A stretch of 64,000 nucleotides of DNA from Pontibacter pudoricolor (GCF_010092985.1 NZ_CP048106.1:2108001-2172000), one strand, 5' to 3'. Shown: positions 54,786-63,514, counted from the stretch's first letter. Numbers and translations are program-made. The notes: a model not told the origin generated them from the letters alone.

Positions 54786-56516
54786 CTACTGACTATTTAT
54801 CATTTCTAGTGTTTCTGTTAAATAATCAGACCACCTATCATCATAATTAGACAAGAAGGCACGTTCACTTACATTATTACCGATACATATTAAATGGGCA
54901 TTGTTATCAAAATACTCTGCATTGTATCTTTTAACTTCGCTCTTCTCACCTTTAATCTCAGCAATCGAGAAAAAGGTTTGTGTATCCTTTGGTCTATTTT
55001 TGCTGATAAATTCAATTATTAAATCTTTGTTTTTATGTTCTATATCTTCTTTGAAGATAGCATCCAATATGAAAGGAAATCTATGCACATTCTGATTTTG
55101 CTTGATTAGTTTGTTAAAAGCAAAATGGTAAGCCATAACTGTCTTATGTAATTCAACTCCTTGATATGGGAAGGCTGAAATTTTATAAATGTTTATATAT
55201 CGTTCTTCTTCAAGTGACTTGACTTTCAACTGAGCTAAGTAAGCTGTAAAAATTGTAGCAAAAGCATTAACCCTCTTTGTTCTCTCTAATATGACTTCTT
55301 CTTCTGTTTTATATTTCTTTAAGTCTACCTTAACTGCCTCTTCTTTTCTAACTAATTCTCCAAGCTTCATAGTTATGTTATCATAAAGTCTATTGTAAGT
55401 TTTATTCTTTAACCAATTCTCGAAAGTCATATCCTCTTCATGATATGCACTTAGTACTTTGAATTCTTGATGAATATTCTTCTTTAGCTTTGATATTTTA
55501 CTGTAAAGTGTATTTACTTCAGATTGAGTCTTTTTGATTTTTTCTTTGTACAGAAGAGTTTCAGATTCAGTATCATTTGATTCCTGTAGAAATTTATATG
55601 TAGCAGCAAGATTTAATGGTAGACTTTGTGAACACACAGGACAGTTTCCATTAACTGGGCTTTGCAATTTATGATGAACAGCAACTTTAGATAGAACTGC
55701 CTTTCTTTGTAAGAAAAGGCTCAGTTCATTACATTTCAGAGTAAATTCTTTCTCTTTAGTAGCTAATTCTTTCTGATTATGACTAAATGCTTCAAGATAT
55801 CTTAATGATTCTTTTGTAAATCTTTCATCTAAAATCTTCGATACTTGTAAGCCTATATCATTATTTTCAAACTTAGTAAAGAAGCTAATTTCCTTTTGTA
55901 GGGTCTTTAATTCATCTTCTAACTGTTGTTTTGAAATTCTATCAAAGAAATTATCAATCCCTAGGTAATAATCTAGATAATCATCCTTAAAGTTTCTGTA
56001 ATAGTCTAAGTTGCTAAAGGATTTACGTAGATAAACCCATCCCACTGCTTGAGATATATAATATGGTAAAAAAATTGTTTCAATAGGTGCTTCCTTGTAT
56101 TCATTTTTACTTTCTAGGAACAATGAGAAACCAAATAGCTCATGAAAATAGTGTTTGAGTTTGATGTGTTCAGCTGAGTTATCACTACTAATCCCGCTAA
56201 ATCTTATAACAGGTTTGTCTGCCCTCTTTACAATCAAGATTTCATCTTCTCTTATGATTGTTAAATCCTCACCTATATGATTCTTATATAATGTACAATC
56301 TAGGCGAAAAAGTAAATTGGTTTGAAGGACTTCATCTAATTGAAGTTTAACATCATTTATTCCAAATGTATAAAGCAAAGAGAGTAACACTGTACTCTTC
56401 CCTGACGTATTTCGTCCGTGTATTATATTGACACCTTTACCAAATTCAGTATTAAAATACTTATTTTCTTTTTCAGAATAGGCAAATAAGCGGTTAAACT
56501 CTAGTCTGTTACTCAT
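54786..56516 (-). CDS. SMC/Rad50-like ATPase with zinc hook (putative defence)
   Basis: A 576-residue ABC-type ATPase of the SMC/Rad50 kind. Walker A is GRNTSGKST (34-42). Two coiled-coil stretches (about 195-280 and 320-415) flank a rubredoxin-like hook NGNCPVCSQSLP with CPVC at 292-295, as in Rad50. The Walker B-like segment is FPFILDAIFKED (480-491), where the usual catalytic Glu after Asp is replaced by Ala, as in some DUF2326/ABC-3C ATPases. The signature motif is degenerate. It overlaps the nuclease gene by 8 bp. Role inferred: a DNA-end or invader sensor that controls the nuclease. Confidence 0.8.
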   Translation of the reverse strand: MSNRLEFNRLFAYSEKENKYFNTEFGKGVNIIHGRNTSGKSTVLLSLLYTFGINDVKLQLDEVLQTNLLFRLDCTLYKNHIGEDLTIIREDEILIVKRADKPVIRFSGISSDNSAEHIKLKHYFHELFGFSLFLESKNEYKEAPIETIFLPYYISQAVGWVYLRKSFSNLDYYRNFKDDYLDYYLGIDNFFDRISKQQLEDELKTLQKEISFFTKFENNDIGLQVSKILDERFTKESLRYLEAFSHNQKELATKEKEFTLKCNELSLFLQRKAVLSKVAVHHKLQSPVNGNCPVCSQSLPLNLAATYKFLQESNDTESETLLYKEKIKKTQSEVNTLYSKISKLKKNIHQEFKVLSAYHEEDMTFENWLKNKTYNRLYDNITMKLGELVRKEEAVKVDLKKYKTEEEVILERTKRVNAFATIFTAYLAQLKVKSLEEERYINIYKISAFPYQGVELHKTVMAYHFAFNKLIKQNQNVHRFPFILDAIFKEDIEHKNKDLIIEFISKNRPKDTQTFFSIAEIKGEKSEVKRYNAEYFDNNAHLICIGNNVSERAFLSNYDDRWSDYLTETLEMINSQ

Positions 56517-57603
56517 GACTGTTTATTAATTCTATAGATGCTGCAAAAATTGCTGCTTTAACTTCAAGTTCAGATAGTTGAGAATTGTATTGTGATTTGA
56601 ACATATCCAACAATTCAATTACAAATGTTGCTTCTTCGCTATGGTTTTCAAGTAAGGCTTCGTTACTGTAGACAAAAGATAAAATCTTTTGATGTTCAAC
56701 TTGATGCAAATCTTTAAATAGGTCAAAGCTGTTATTGAAATGGTATTCAAATTCCTTCTGATGTTTTAGACTAATACCTAAAGCCTTTGCGATGCCCTTT
56801 TCAAAACTTCTCCAAACTTTAAAAGCCATTTGCTGAGAAGTAATAATATCTAATGCTTGATTTATTGTATTACATTCTATTCTCTTCTTCTTATCTAATA
56901 AACTAGCTTTAAACCCCTGATTAAAAGCGGTTTCTATTTCTCTAAACAATTCTAACAAGGTTAAAACAGCTGCATTGGGGTCATTAACCTTGTCTCCAAA
57001 TATTCGAGTAAATTTCCCTATTAATTGGTCAATTTGAGATTTCCGAGTTCTACCTAAATCGATAAATCCGAAAATCATATTATCAATCTCTTTAAATGCA
57101 GCTACATTGCTGCCTAACTTAGCTTCAACTTTTTCTTTAAGACAATCTTTGATTTCTTTATCCAGTTTTAAGTATTCTACACGACTATTAGATTCATTAA
57201 TTGTTGCAGTTACAAACTTTGGTTTGCTTCCAGCTTTTAATGCAATTGAATTGTTTGTTATAAAATGTAATGTATGTGAGTAGGTTTTGTCTTTTTGTAT
57301 TGTGTCTTCTTTTAAAGCCACTCCCACCTCAACAAGTTTTTTCAAAATATCACAAAGTTCATCTGTTATACTCCATTTATTAGATGATTTCTTAGCTTGA
57401 AAAGCTTCAACAGAAGTTAATTCCCCAATATCATTCTGAAGACAGAAGAGAAAATCATCTTGATGTTCTATACAAATAAAATATTTTTTACCTTTTAAGC
57501 TTTCGTAGCCTTCTAATAGTAGGAATAGTGCACAATGCTTTTGAAACTCAATACCCGTTGCATTATGAACACCAGCATTTAATCCTTTAGATACTTCAGC
57601 CAT
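56509..57603 (-). CDS. Cap4/DUF4297-like dsDNA nuclease (putative defence effector)
   Basis: A 364-residue soluble protein. The N-terminal domain fits the PD-(D/E)xK nuclease fold of Cap4/DUF4297 effectors: ATGIEFQKHCALFLLLEG (15-32, with Glu19 and Gln21), CIEHQDDFLF (44-53, Asp49/Asp50) and SVEAFQAKK (64-72, the QxK pair Gln69-Lys71). The rest (about 130-364) is helical with no recognised domain and may contact the SMC-like partner. It is the first gene of the pair, with a candidate operator 28 bp upstream. The family call is motif-based and moderate in confidence. LmuA of Lamassu is the nearest known analogue in arrangement. Confidence 0.7.
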   Translation of the reverse strand: MAEVSKGLNAGVHNATGIEFQKHCALFLLLEGYESLKGKKYFICIEHQDDFLFCLQNDIGELTSVEAFQAKKSSNKWSITDELCDILKKLVEVGVALKEDTIQKDKTYSHTLHFITNNSIALKAGSKPKFVTATINESNSRVEYLKLDKEIKDCLKEKVEAKLGSNVAAFKEIDNMIFGFIDLGRTRKSQIDQLIGKFTRIFGDKVNDPNAAVLTLLELFREIETAFNQGFKASLLDKKKRIECNTINQALDIITSQQMAFKVWRSFEKGIAKALGISLKHQKEFEYHFNNSFDLFKDLHQVEHQKILSFVYSNEALLENHSEEATFVIELLDMFKSQYNSQLSELEVKAAIFAASIELINSHE

Positions 57604-57630
57604 TATTTATTTTAGCTATTATTTTCAATT

Positions 57631-57657
57631 TCACAGAAAGTATTAAAGATTCTGTGA
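57631..57657. promoter_or_regulatory. Candidate operator of the nuclease/SMC operon
   Basis: TCACAGAA (57631-57638) and TTCTGTGA (57650-57657) form a perfect 8-bp inverted repeat with an 11-bp spacer, 28-54 bp before the nuclease start. It could bind a dimeric repressor or form a hairpin in the leader. Confidence 0.5.
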
Positions 57658-57726
57658 CAACTTTTCTTTAAATATAAGTAAAATACTATGTTATATTAAA
57701 ATGACTAATGACTTTATATAAACAAA

Positions 57727-57750
57727 AAGAACTGGCATAAACCAGTTCTT
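57727..57750 (-). terminator. Hairpin terminator inside the element
   Basis: AAGAACTGG (57727-57735) pairs with CCAGTTCTT (57742-57750), loop CATAAA. On the minus strand it is followed by TTTGTTT. No annotated gene ends here, so it implies a short minus-strand transcript starting below 57976. Confidence 0.65.
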
Positions 57751-57830
57751 CTAATTTGCTTATAGTTTATGAAAGTTATGATGTAACAAGTTCAACAACC
57801 ATCTCATAGACTTAAGGAATATTTCAGGCA

Positions 57831-57923
57831 TTAGTAGTTCAACTCCGACTGTGCATTTATAATATCCCTATATAGCTTCCAATGAGCTTTCATAAGCCAA
57901 TTCATAAACGAATTAATTTTCAT
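57831..57923 (-). CDS. Possible 30-residue peptide
   Basis: The short ORF MKINSFMNWLMKAHWKLYRD then IINAQSELNY lies between two terminators (57977-58011 and 57727-57750) just upstream of the nuclease/SMC operon. A second overlapping frame (MPEIFLKSMRWLLNLLHHNF...) follows. It may be a tiny gene, a decayed gene or part of a non-coding RNA. Low confidence. Confidence 0.3.
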   Translation of the reverse strand: MKINSFMNWLMKAHWKLYRDIINAQSELNY

Positions 57924-57976
57924 AATGTCGATTAAAACTAAGTTCGATTCTGATACATTTAGGGGTACATAATAAA

Positions 57977-58011
57977 CAAAATAAGCCACTGATAATCAGT
58001 GGCTTATTTTG
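57977..58011. terminator. Terminator of the ELWxxDGT gene
   Basis: A perfect 17-bp arm palindrome (57977-57993 with 57995-58011) with T-rich flanks on both strands, 42 bp after the stop. Confidence 0.88.
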
Positions 58012-58052
58012 TTTTATAGAGATACCAAAAAAGGTGGCAAAACAAAATCAGG

Positions 58053-61043
58053 TTAAAGCGCCTGGTTTATTTTAATAAACTTCTTTGATACCCGTTCTGT
58101 GCCTATTTGGAAGTTCAACAGGTAAATACCTGGCGAGAGATGGCTTATATTTATTTTCCCTTCTTTCCAGTTAGCATTAACAGCCTGCTTTCTGCCTTGC
58201 ATGTCTATAAGCTGCATATCGCTTACTCTAACTTTGCCTCCTTTGTCATATACAAATGCAATGTATTCAGATGCAGGATTGGGAAATACAGTAAGGCTCT
58301 TCTTTATTAACTCTTCCTCCACCCCTGTTACTTCTTCCCCATTTAACATCCAAAGCTGTCTTCCGGCGTTAAGTGTGTTAGCCATAAAGTAAACCTTATC
58401 ATTTACCAGCATTATATTAGTTGGATCAGAATGATTTGATCCTGGAACCATCTCTGCCGCAAGTGAAACTTCAGTCCCTTCTGTCACCCACAATTCCCTT
58501 CCGGTTTCTGTGGTAGAGGCATTTAAATAAAGCTTATTCCCAATTGGGGTCAAATTTTGAGGCATCGATGCGATACTTCCGGCAGCAATATCAGCTACCA
58601 TAAACGTGTTGCCAGTAGTTCCGTCAGTCTGCCACAGTTCTGTTCCATGTGCGCCATCATCTGCTGCAAAATAAAGCTTATCGTTAAAAATGGTAAAGTT
58701 AGGATTTCCTATGCCCGCCAAAGCACCAGGCCCAATCTCTTTCAAGATGGCAGTGCCTGCTGCAAAACCATTTGTCTTCCAGATTTCACTTCCAGAATCC
58801 GCGGTATATGCAACAAAATAAATTGTATTGTTATAACTATAAAGGCTTCTTATGTTTGTAAATGGCATCGCCCCTGGCTCAAAAACTGGTTTTGTTCCTG
58901 AAACTGTGCCATCAGACTTCCAGAGCTTTACTTCCCCTTTGCAATCTCCATCTTCGTTAGCAATAAAATAGACAGAACCGTTGCTGTAAGTCATATTCTT
59001 AATATTGCAAAGGTCCTTCAGCTTTTGAGTACCTGCCTCTGTGCCATTACTTACCCACAAGTCGTCACCATCAAATTTAGTTGCGAAAAACACTTTGTCT
59101 GGTGCTGCTACAATTTCTTTTATAAATAATGGAGAATTATGTATGTTTATCCCCACGTCTTTTACCGTGGTAATTGTAGCACCATCTGTTTTCATGAGGT
59201 AACTACGGTTCTCCTGTTCATTATAAGCAGCAAAATACAGACTCTGATCGCCCTGGTTAGTCAACAGATCCGGGGACATGGACCATACCGAGTTTGGATA
59301 ATCTGTCAGTCTTACTGTGCCCGCATCAGTACCATCAGTAGACCATATTTCCCTTCCGGTAGTATTCTGATTGGCAATAAAATAGATTTTATCTTTAAAC
59401 TTTACCAGTTGTACAGGATCCGATGAGGGGGTTCCCGGGTTTATATCAGATAAGACAGAGGCTGTTTGAGAACTGGTATTAAACTGCCACAACTCCCTAC
59501 CTTTAGCAGCCTTCGCTTCATGCGTATCAAAAATTATGTCGTCTCCTAAGGTGACTACCTCTCTACTGTAAATTCCGGTTTTACCCTTATTTATATTTTT
59601 TACGAGTCTAAAGTTTTCCAGCGTTTCACCTGTTGACCAAAGCTCTACCCCTGAATCTGATTTGTAGCCAGCAAAATATTGCTGCCCCTTAAATAAATAG
59701 AAATTAGTAGCGTAAAATAAGGCTGGAACTTTTACTTTACTTGCAGCCGGAATATTGATAACAAAATAGTCTTTAGCATTTGTAACGTTGGGTATGTTTA
59801 ATCCTAAATATACCAGCCCTGGCTTTATACTAAAGAGTTTATTACTGTTAAATATTCCACCAAAAAATTCATAAGGTTTTGTGGTAACATCTTCAATCTG
59901 TGTTACTGGTGCAGCCTCCCTGCTTTTAGGATCAAAACTTATCAGGGAAGTACCTGTTCCACTACTTCCAGCGCTTGTAAACAAGAGTTTAGATTCATCA
60001 ACTATAAGGTTAGATGGCCCAAAGTATTGCTCTGCAGTTATATCATAAACCTTTTCTGTACCTGTTGCAGTACCATCGGTCTCCCAGATAAAAAGCCTGT
60101 TCTTTTTATACTCAAAAAATGAGAAGTATAACTTGCCATTCACCTCAGCTACTCCACCATAATTGATCATATAGCCTTCATGCACTTTACCTACCGGCAC
60201 AGTATTTTCGACTGTACCATCGGTTTTCATAATCCCAACACTCTGATCTGAGCCAAAGATGGTACCACGAGCTACAAAGTATAGGTTATTCTCATGAATG
60301 ATATATTGAGAGAACATGCTGCTACCACCAGATCTACCAAAGTCATCATAACCAGAACCACTTCCTTCAAGATCAGGAGTTAACGGGTATGTTCCCTCAG
60401 GGGTACCATCGCTTCTCCACATTTTTGTATAGTTAGGGCTATCTGTTGCCTGCGATTCAAAAAGGAACAGCCCGTTACAGCTACCTTCAAAGGCTGTTAC
60501 ATTACTCCAGGTATCTATTTTATCTTTTATTAACGTTGTACCCGCTTTTGTACCATTGCTCTTCCATATCTCTAAAAAGCCATTTCCCCCATCTAATATA
60601 GTTTCTGTAATCGTAAAGTATATCTGATCATTCACCAGGGTCAGTCTTGGAATAGTTTTGTCAATGAAGTTGGTAAGCTTTTGAATGTTGCCTATGGTAC
60701 CATCCGTCTTAAACAACTGCTGACCACTTATACCATCGTTTGCAATAAAATAGAGCTCATTATTTAAAATGATCAGGTTCCTGGGAGAGGAACCTGCTGA
60801 TCCTGGATTCAGATCTTTAAAAAGAAGTGTGTTTAACTCCGTGCCGTCACTTACCCAGAGTTCTTCTCCATAATTGTCAGAGGTAGCTGCAAAGTATAGT
60901 TTCCCATTATACTCTAAATACCCTGATGGCATAGAGCTTAACTCAGTATTTGACCACTGGATATCGGTTACCTGGATTTGTGCATGTGTCTGTACATAAA
61001 GCAGGCAAAAAATAAATAGAAGGGGTAGAAGTTTGTTATTCAT
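58053..61043 (-). CDS. Secreted ELWxxDGT-repeat protein with T9SS sorting domain
   Basis: A 996-residue exported protein. A signal peptide (MNNKLLPLLFIFCLLYVQTHA) is followed by about fifteen repeats of 45-50 residues with the pattern F-A-D---G-ELW-TDGT--GT--LKDI, a hyalin/beta-propeller-like unit (ELWVSDGTELNT, ELWQTDGTTGNT, EIWSTDGTDAGT). It ends with a type IX secretion C-terminal domain (TVFPNPASEYIAFVYDKGGK ... GIYLLNF ... KKFIKI), so it is exported across the outer membrane and often surface-attached. It is monocistronic at the right end of the element. Function unknown; adhesion or binding is a guess. Confidence 0.9.
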   Translation of the reverse strand: MNNKLLPLLFIFCLLYVQTHAQIQVTDIQWSNTELSSMPSGYLEYNGKLYFAATSDNYGEELWVSDGTELNTLLFKDLNPGSAGSSPRNLIILNNELYFIANDGISGQQLFKTDGTIGNIQKLTNFIDKTIPRLTLVNDQIYFTITETILDGGNGFLEIWKSNGTKAGTTLIKDKIDTWSNVTAFEGSCNGLFLFESQATDSPNYTKMWRSDGTPEGTYPLTPDLEGSGSGYDDFGRSGGSSMFSQYIIHENNLYFVARGTIFGSDQSVGIMKTDGTVENTVPVGKVHEGYMINYGGVAEVNGKLYFSFFEYKKNRLFIWETDGTATGTEKVYDITAEQYFGPSNLIVDESKLLFTSAGSSGTGTSLISFDPKSREAAPVTQIEDVTTKPYEFFGGIFNSNKLFSIKPGLVYLGLNIPNVTNAKDYFVINIPAASKVKVPALFYATNFYLFKGQQYFAGYKSDSGVELWSTGETLENFRLVKNINKGKTGIYSREVVTLGDDIIFDTHEAKAAKGRELWQFNTSSQTASVLSDINPGTPSSDPVQLVKFKDKIYFIANQNTTGREIWSTDGTDAGTVRLTDYPNSVWSMSPDLLTNQGDQSLYFAAYNEQENRSYLMKTDGATITTVKDVGINIHNSPLFIKEIVAAPDKVFFATKFDGDDLWVSNGTEAGTQKLKDLCNIKNMTYSNGSVYFIANEDGDCKGEVKLWKSDGTVSGTKPVFEPGAMPFTNIRSLYSYNNTIYFVAYTADSGSEIWKTNGFAAGTAILKEIGPGALAGIGNPNFTIFNDKLYFAADDGAHGTELWQTDGTTGNTFMVADIAAGSIASMPQNLTPIGNKLYLNASTTETGRELWVTEGTEVSLAAEMVPGSNHSDPTNIMLVNDKVYFMANTLNAGRQLWMLNGEEVTGVEEELIKKSLTVFPNPASEYIAFVYDKGGKVRVSDMQLIDMQGRKQAVNANWKEGKINISHLSPGIYLLNFQIGTERVSKKFIKINQAL

Positions 61044-61432
61044 ATCGATAAAGTATAGAACAAAATTATTCCAGATGAGCGCAAGTATTACAGAAGTAGT
61101 TAGCTAAAATAGCTTAAAATAATATTCAATAGTAAATATATATAAAACTATTAATTTGTTATTAAATGGGGCTGTTCTGTAAAGGTAAGGTCTAGTGGTG
61201 CAGCAGAGTTCGGGTTTGGTTACACCTGCTAATATGTGCTTGCACCATTACTATTAAGTTAATAGCTTACGAACAAGTTGGGGCTAATTTCAGGACCAGA
61301 ATAGGATGGCCGAAAGGATAGCAAAACCGATATTAAGATTTGTTTACTTTACTTCAATTGTATAAACAAGTAAGGAAGCTGCAAACACAAGTTTACAAAT
61401 GGAATCCGCTATATAAAACCCACGTAAGAACA
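61044..61432. other. Spacer at the right end of the element
   Basis: 389 bp containing the promoter of the ELWxxDGT gene and AT-rich DNA up to attR. No ORF, RNA gene or repeat of note is seen. Confidence 0.5.
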
Positions 61433-61444
61433 GCTCTGGGTACT
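61433..61444 (+). other. Right attachment site (attR)
   Basis: GCTCTGGGTACT repeats the 3' end of tRNA-Leu exactly. It continues as ACCAAA, matching the relic at 52467-52484 over 18 bp. The next base block is the ancestral tRNA terminator. Confidence 0.75.
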
Positions 61445-61451
61445 ACCAAAT

Positions 61452-61487
61452 AAAAAGCCTTGCAGATGAAAATTTGCAAGGCTTTTT
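61452..61487. terminator. Original tRNA-Leu terminator, displaced
   Basis: AAAAAGCCTTGCA (61452-61464) pairs perfectly with TGCAAGGCTTTTT (61475-61487). It begins 8 bp after attR, as expected for a terminator that once directly followed tRNA-Leu. Confidence 0.8.
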
Positions 61488-61566
61488 GGGTTTTGGATTT
61501 AACTTGATAGCACTAAATTCGTTCTGGGCCTCAACTATAAACCCATCATAACTCTACTCTCTAATT

Positions 61567-62493
61567 CTAATTCGCCTTCGCAGGAAGAAACAACTCAAAT
61601 TCCTTGCCCTGCGCTACGGTCAGGGTGTAGTCTTTAATCCAGGGATTATAGAGCCGCAGGGTTTTATAGTTGGTGCCTTGTTGCAGTGCGTAGGCAGGCA
61701 GGTCTGGGATGGTGGATGTAACTTTAACCGTGCGCGTTGGCAGTGGCTGGTAACCTTCTCCTGCCGGCATATCAAATCTATACTTCTGTGGGTTACCCAG
61801 CACCTCTTTTAAAGCCAGAATACGGAACATGTACCGCGAGGTCTCGTCGTTCAGGTAAAGGTCATAGTAGTTGTCTACGCCCTGCTGTTGCAGTGCGCGG
61901 TCCAGGCCGCCCATGCCCCTGTTATAAGAGGCCGCTGCGTTGGTCCAGGAGCCGAAGCGCCCCTTGGCACTCTTCAGGTATTTTACGGCTGCCAGCGTCG
62001 CTTTACGTACATGGAAGCGCTCGTCTACTTCGCTGTTAACTATAAGACCGTAGCCACGGGCGGTATCGGGCATCAGTTGCCAGAAACCTGCTGCCCCGGC
62101 CGGCGAAGTTACCTGCCCAAACAGGCTTTCGGCAAGCGCCAGGTAAATAAAATCTTCAGGTATGTCGTTTTCTTTAAGTAAGGCTTTTATCTCAGGCTCG
62201 TAGCGCTGCATGCGTTTCAGGCCGAGCAAGGTAGTGGCGTGCAGGTAAGAGTTAACCAGAAGCTCCCGATCCAGGCGCTCTGCTACATCAGGCACATGCA
62301 GCGGTACCGGTTCGCCGGCAAAACTAAGCGTGGTAGGCGCAACAGGAGATTTGATAACAGTTGCGTTATTTTCCTCCTCTGCCGAAGCAAACTTATTGCT
62401 ACCTGCCGTAATTAGCTGCTGCTGACTAAACAGTTGCAGCCCAACCACTATAATCAGTGTGATGGCGATGTATTTCCAGTTCCGTTGTGCCAT
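61567..62493 (-). CDS. Lytic transglycosylase, SLT domain
   Basis: Cleaves peptidoglycan glycan strands. The 308-residue protein has an N-terminal signal anchor (IAITLIIVVGLQLF, 9-22), then an SLT domain (about 85-220) with catalytic Glu122 in LALAESLFGQ and the motifs GAAGFWQLMPDTARGYGL and NAAASYNRGMGGL. A C-terminal extension (about 240-308) reads as a LysM-like or unique region (LPAYALQQGTNYKTLRLYN). The membrane-anchored MltD-like role is inferred. It is monocistronic. Confidence 0.9.
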   Translation of the reverse strand: MAQRNWKYIAITLIIVVGLQLFSQQQLITAGSNKFASAEEENNATVIKSPVAPTTLSFAGEPVPLHVPDVAERLDRELLVNSYLHATTLLGLKRMQRYEPEIKALLKENDIPEDFIYLALAESLFGQVTSPAGAAGFWQLMPDTARGYGLIVNSEVDERFHVRKATLAAVKYLKSAKGRFGSWTNAAASYNRGMGGLDRALQQQGVDNYYDLYLNDETSRYMFRILALKEVLGNPQKYRFDMPAGEGYQPLPTRTVKVTSTIPDLPAYALQQGTNYKTLRLYNPWIKDYTLTVAQGKEFELFLPAKAN

Positions 62494-63029
62494 AGCTTCC
62501 TCCTTCTCTCTACAGAATATTCGTTAAAACGCTCTCCTTAAATTAGTAAAATTTGCAGACCAATCAAAGAGACAACGTCAGAACGAGCTCAACAGTACTT
62601 TTATAACTTAAGTTGCCTGATACAATAGTAGGGTTTCTTTTTCGCGGATTAAAACCAGCAGGATTTGGCTTGGGTAGAGCTGTCTCATTCTCTTCACTGT
62701 CTCTTTTCGGCGGCGCGGATTAGCACCCCGTATCTAAGTATCAGGACAGATTTGTAATACGACCAGCCCGGAGGCCCAACTATAGATAGTCACGAGCGAG
62801 GTCGCTTTCGTCCTGCCTACCGTATTACTTAGAAGTAAACACCCGATAATCCAATTAAGGACAGGTGCGTTTCCTTCTAAAAATTCAGCCTTAAATTTCC
62901 TGTCATTCGGTTAAGCATCTTGATGGGCGGAAGGTTAAGCTTTTGCTACTTGCCACCAAGACCCTTCCAGGATGATAAAAAGGGATTGCAATGTAATTGC
63001 TGAACTGTGGAAGGCTTATAGTTGCGCTT
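62494..63029. other. Spacer with a fragment of the hairpin array
   Basis: 536 bp. At about 62766-62805 a GGAGGCCCAACTATAG...GAGCGAGGTCGCTT block resembles the hairpin array near 22063-22106. The rest shows no gene or RNA that I can support; the transglycosylase promoter must lie at its left end. Confidence 0.5.
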
Positions 63030-63476
63030 TTATCCCTGCAGCTTTCCCGTGATATCTTCTACCAGTTCATCGCTCCACTTACCGGCTATAGTTTCAAATT
63101 CAGCAGGTGTCCAGCGTTGCAGGTATTCTTTTTCGAGCCAGGTGGTATTCTTATCGGGGCCTACAGTATAATTGTCGTGTTCCAGCTTAAAGAGCAGGTC
63201 TTTGGTCATATCAAACGGCTCTACACCCGGCTTATTAAAACCTTCAAGCCTGATCTTTAACCCCAGGTTCTGGATGTTCCCGTTCTCTATAGTTACCTCC
63301 TTTTCATTATCTGCAGGATCTTTGGTCCAGGTATCGAGCAGGCGTTCCAGCGTAAAGTTTTCGAACAGCTCAATAACAGGGGCGATGTTGTTATGTATGT
63401 GTTGTCCCAGTGCAGGAAGTACATCGTTGTACAGTTGCTGGATCGCTTTTTTATCGCGGGCAGGTCGTTCTTCCAT
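63030..63476 (-). CDS. Unknown conserved protein
   Basis: A 148-residue soluble, acidic protein with no signal peptide. It begins MEERPARDKKAIQQLYNDVL and has EVTIENGNIQNLGLKIRLEG in the middle; the C-terminal helix carries AEFETIAGKWSDELVEDITG. Clean composition and a start with little overlap suggest a real gene. It lies 38 bp after the next small gene on the same strand, probably in one operon. I do not recognise its family. Confidence 0.65.
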   Translation of the reverse strand: MEERPARDKKAIQQLYNDVLPALGQHIHNNIAPVIELFENFTLERLLDTWTKDPADNEKEVTIENGNIQNLGLKIRLEGFNKPGVEPFDMTKDLLFKLEHDNYTVGPDKNTTWLEKEYLQRWTPAEFETIAGKWSDELVEDITGKLQG

Positions 63477-63514
63477 CGTTTTGAATCTATTGTTTTAAGA
63501 ATGATTTAAACAGC

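Larger units (their letters stand above)
52584..61444. mobile_element. Integrated element at tRNA-Leu, about 8.85 kb
   Basis: The element is bounded by 12-bp direct repeats, is visibly AT-richer than its flanks up to about 57.7 kb, and almost lacks the AACTATAGTT motif there. It carries, all on the minus strand, a serine recombinase at the tRNA end, a 73-residue protein, a nuclease/SMC-like pair, and a large T9SS-secreted protein near the other end. No conjugation, replication or phage structural genes are present, so it is a non-self-transmissible island of integrase plus cargo. The ancestral tRNA terminator now lies beyond its right end at 61452. Confidence 0.8.

Noticed and set aside
52467..61450. 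Alternative element ends using the 18-bp repeat
   Set aside because: It would place tRNA-Leu and host-like AACTATA sequence inside the element; the 12-bp pair at the tRNA 3' end explains the displaced terminator better, though it is not excluded.
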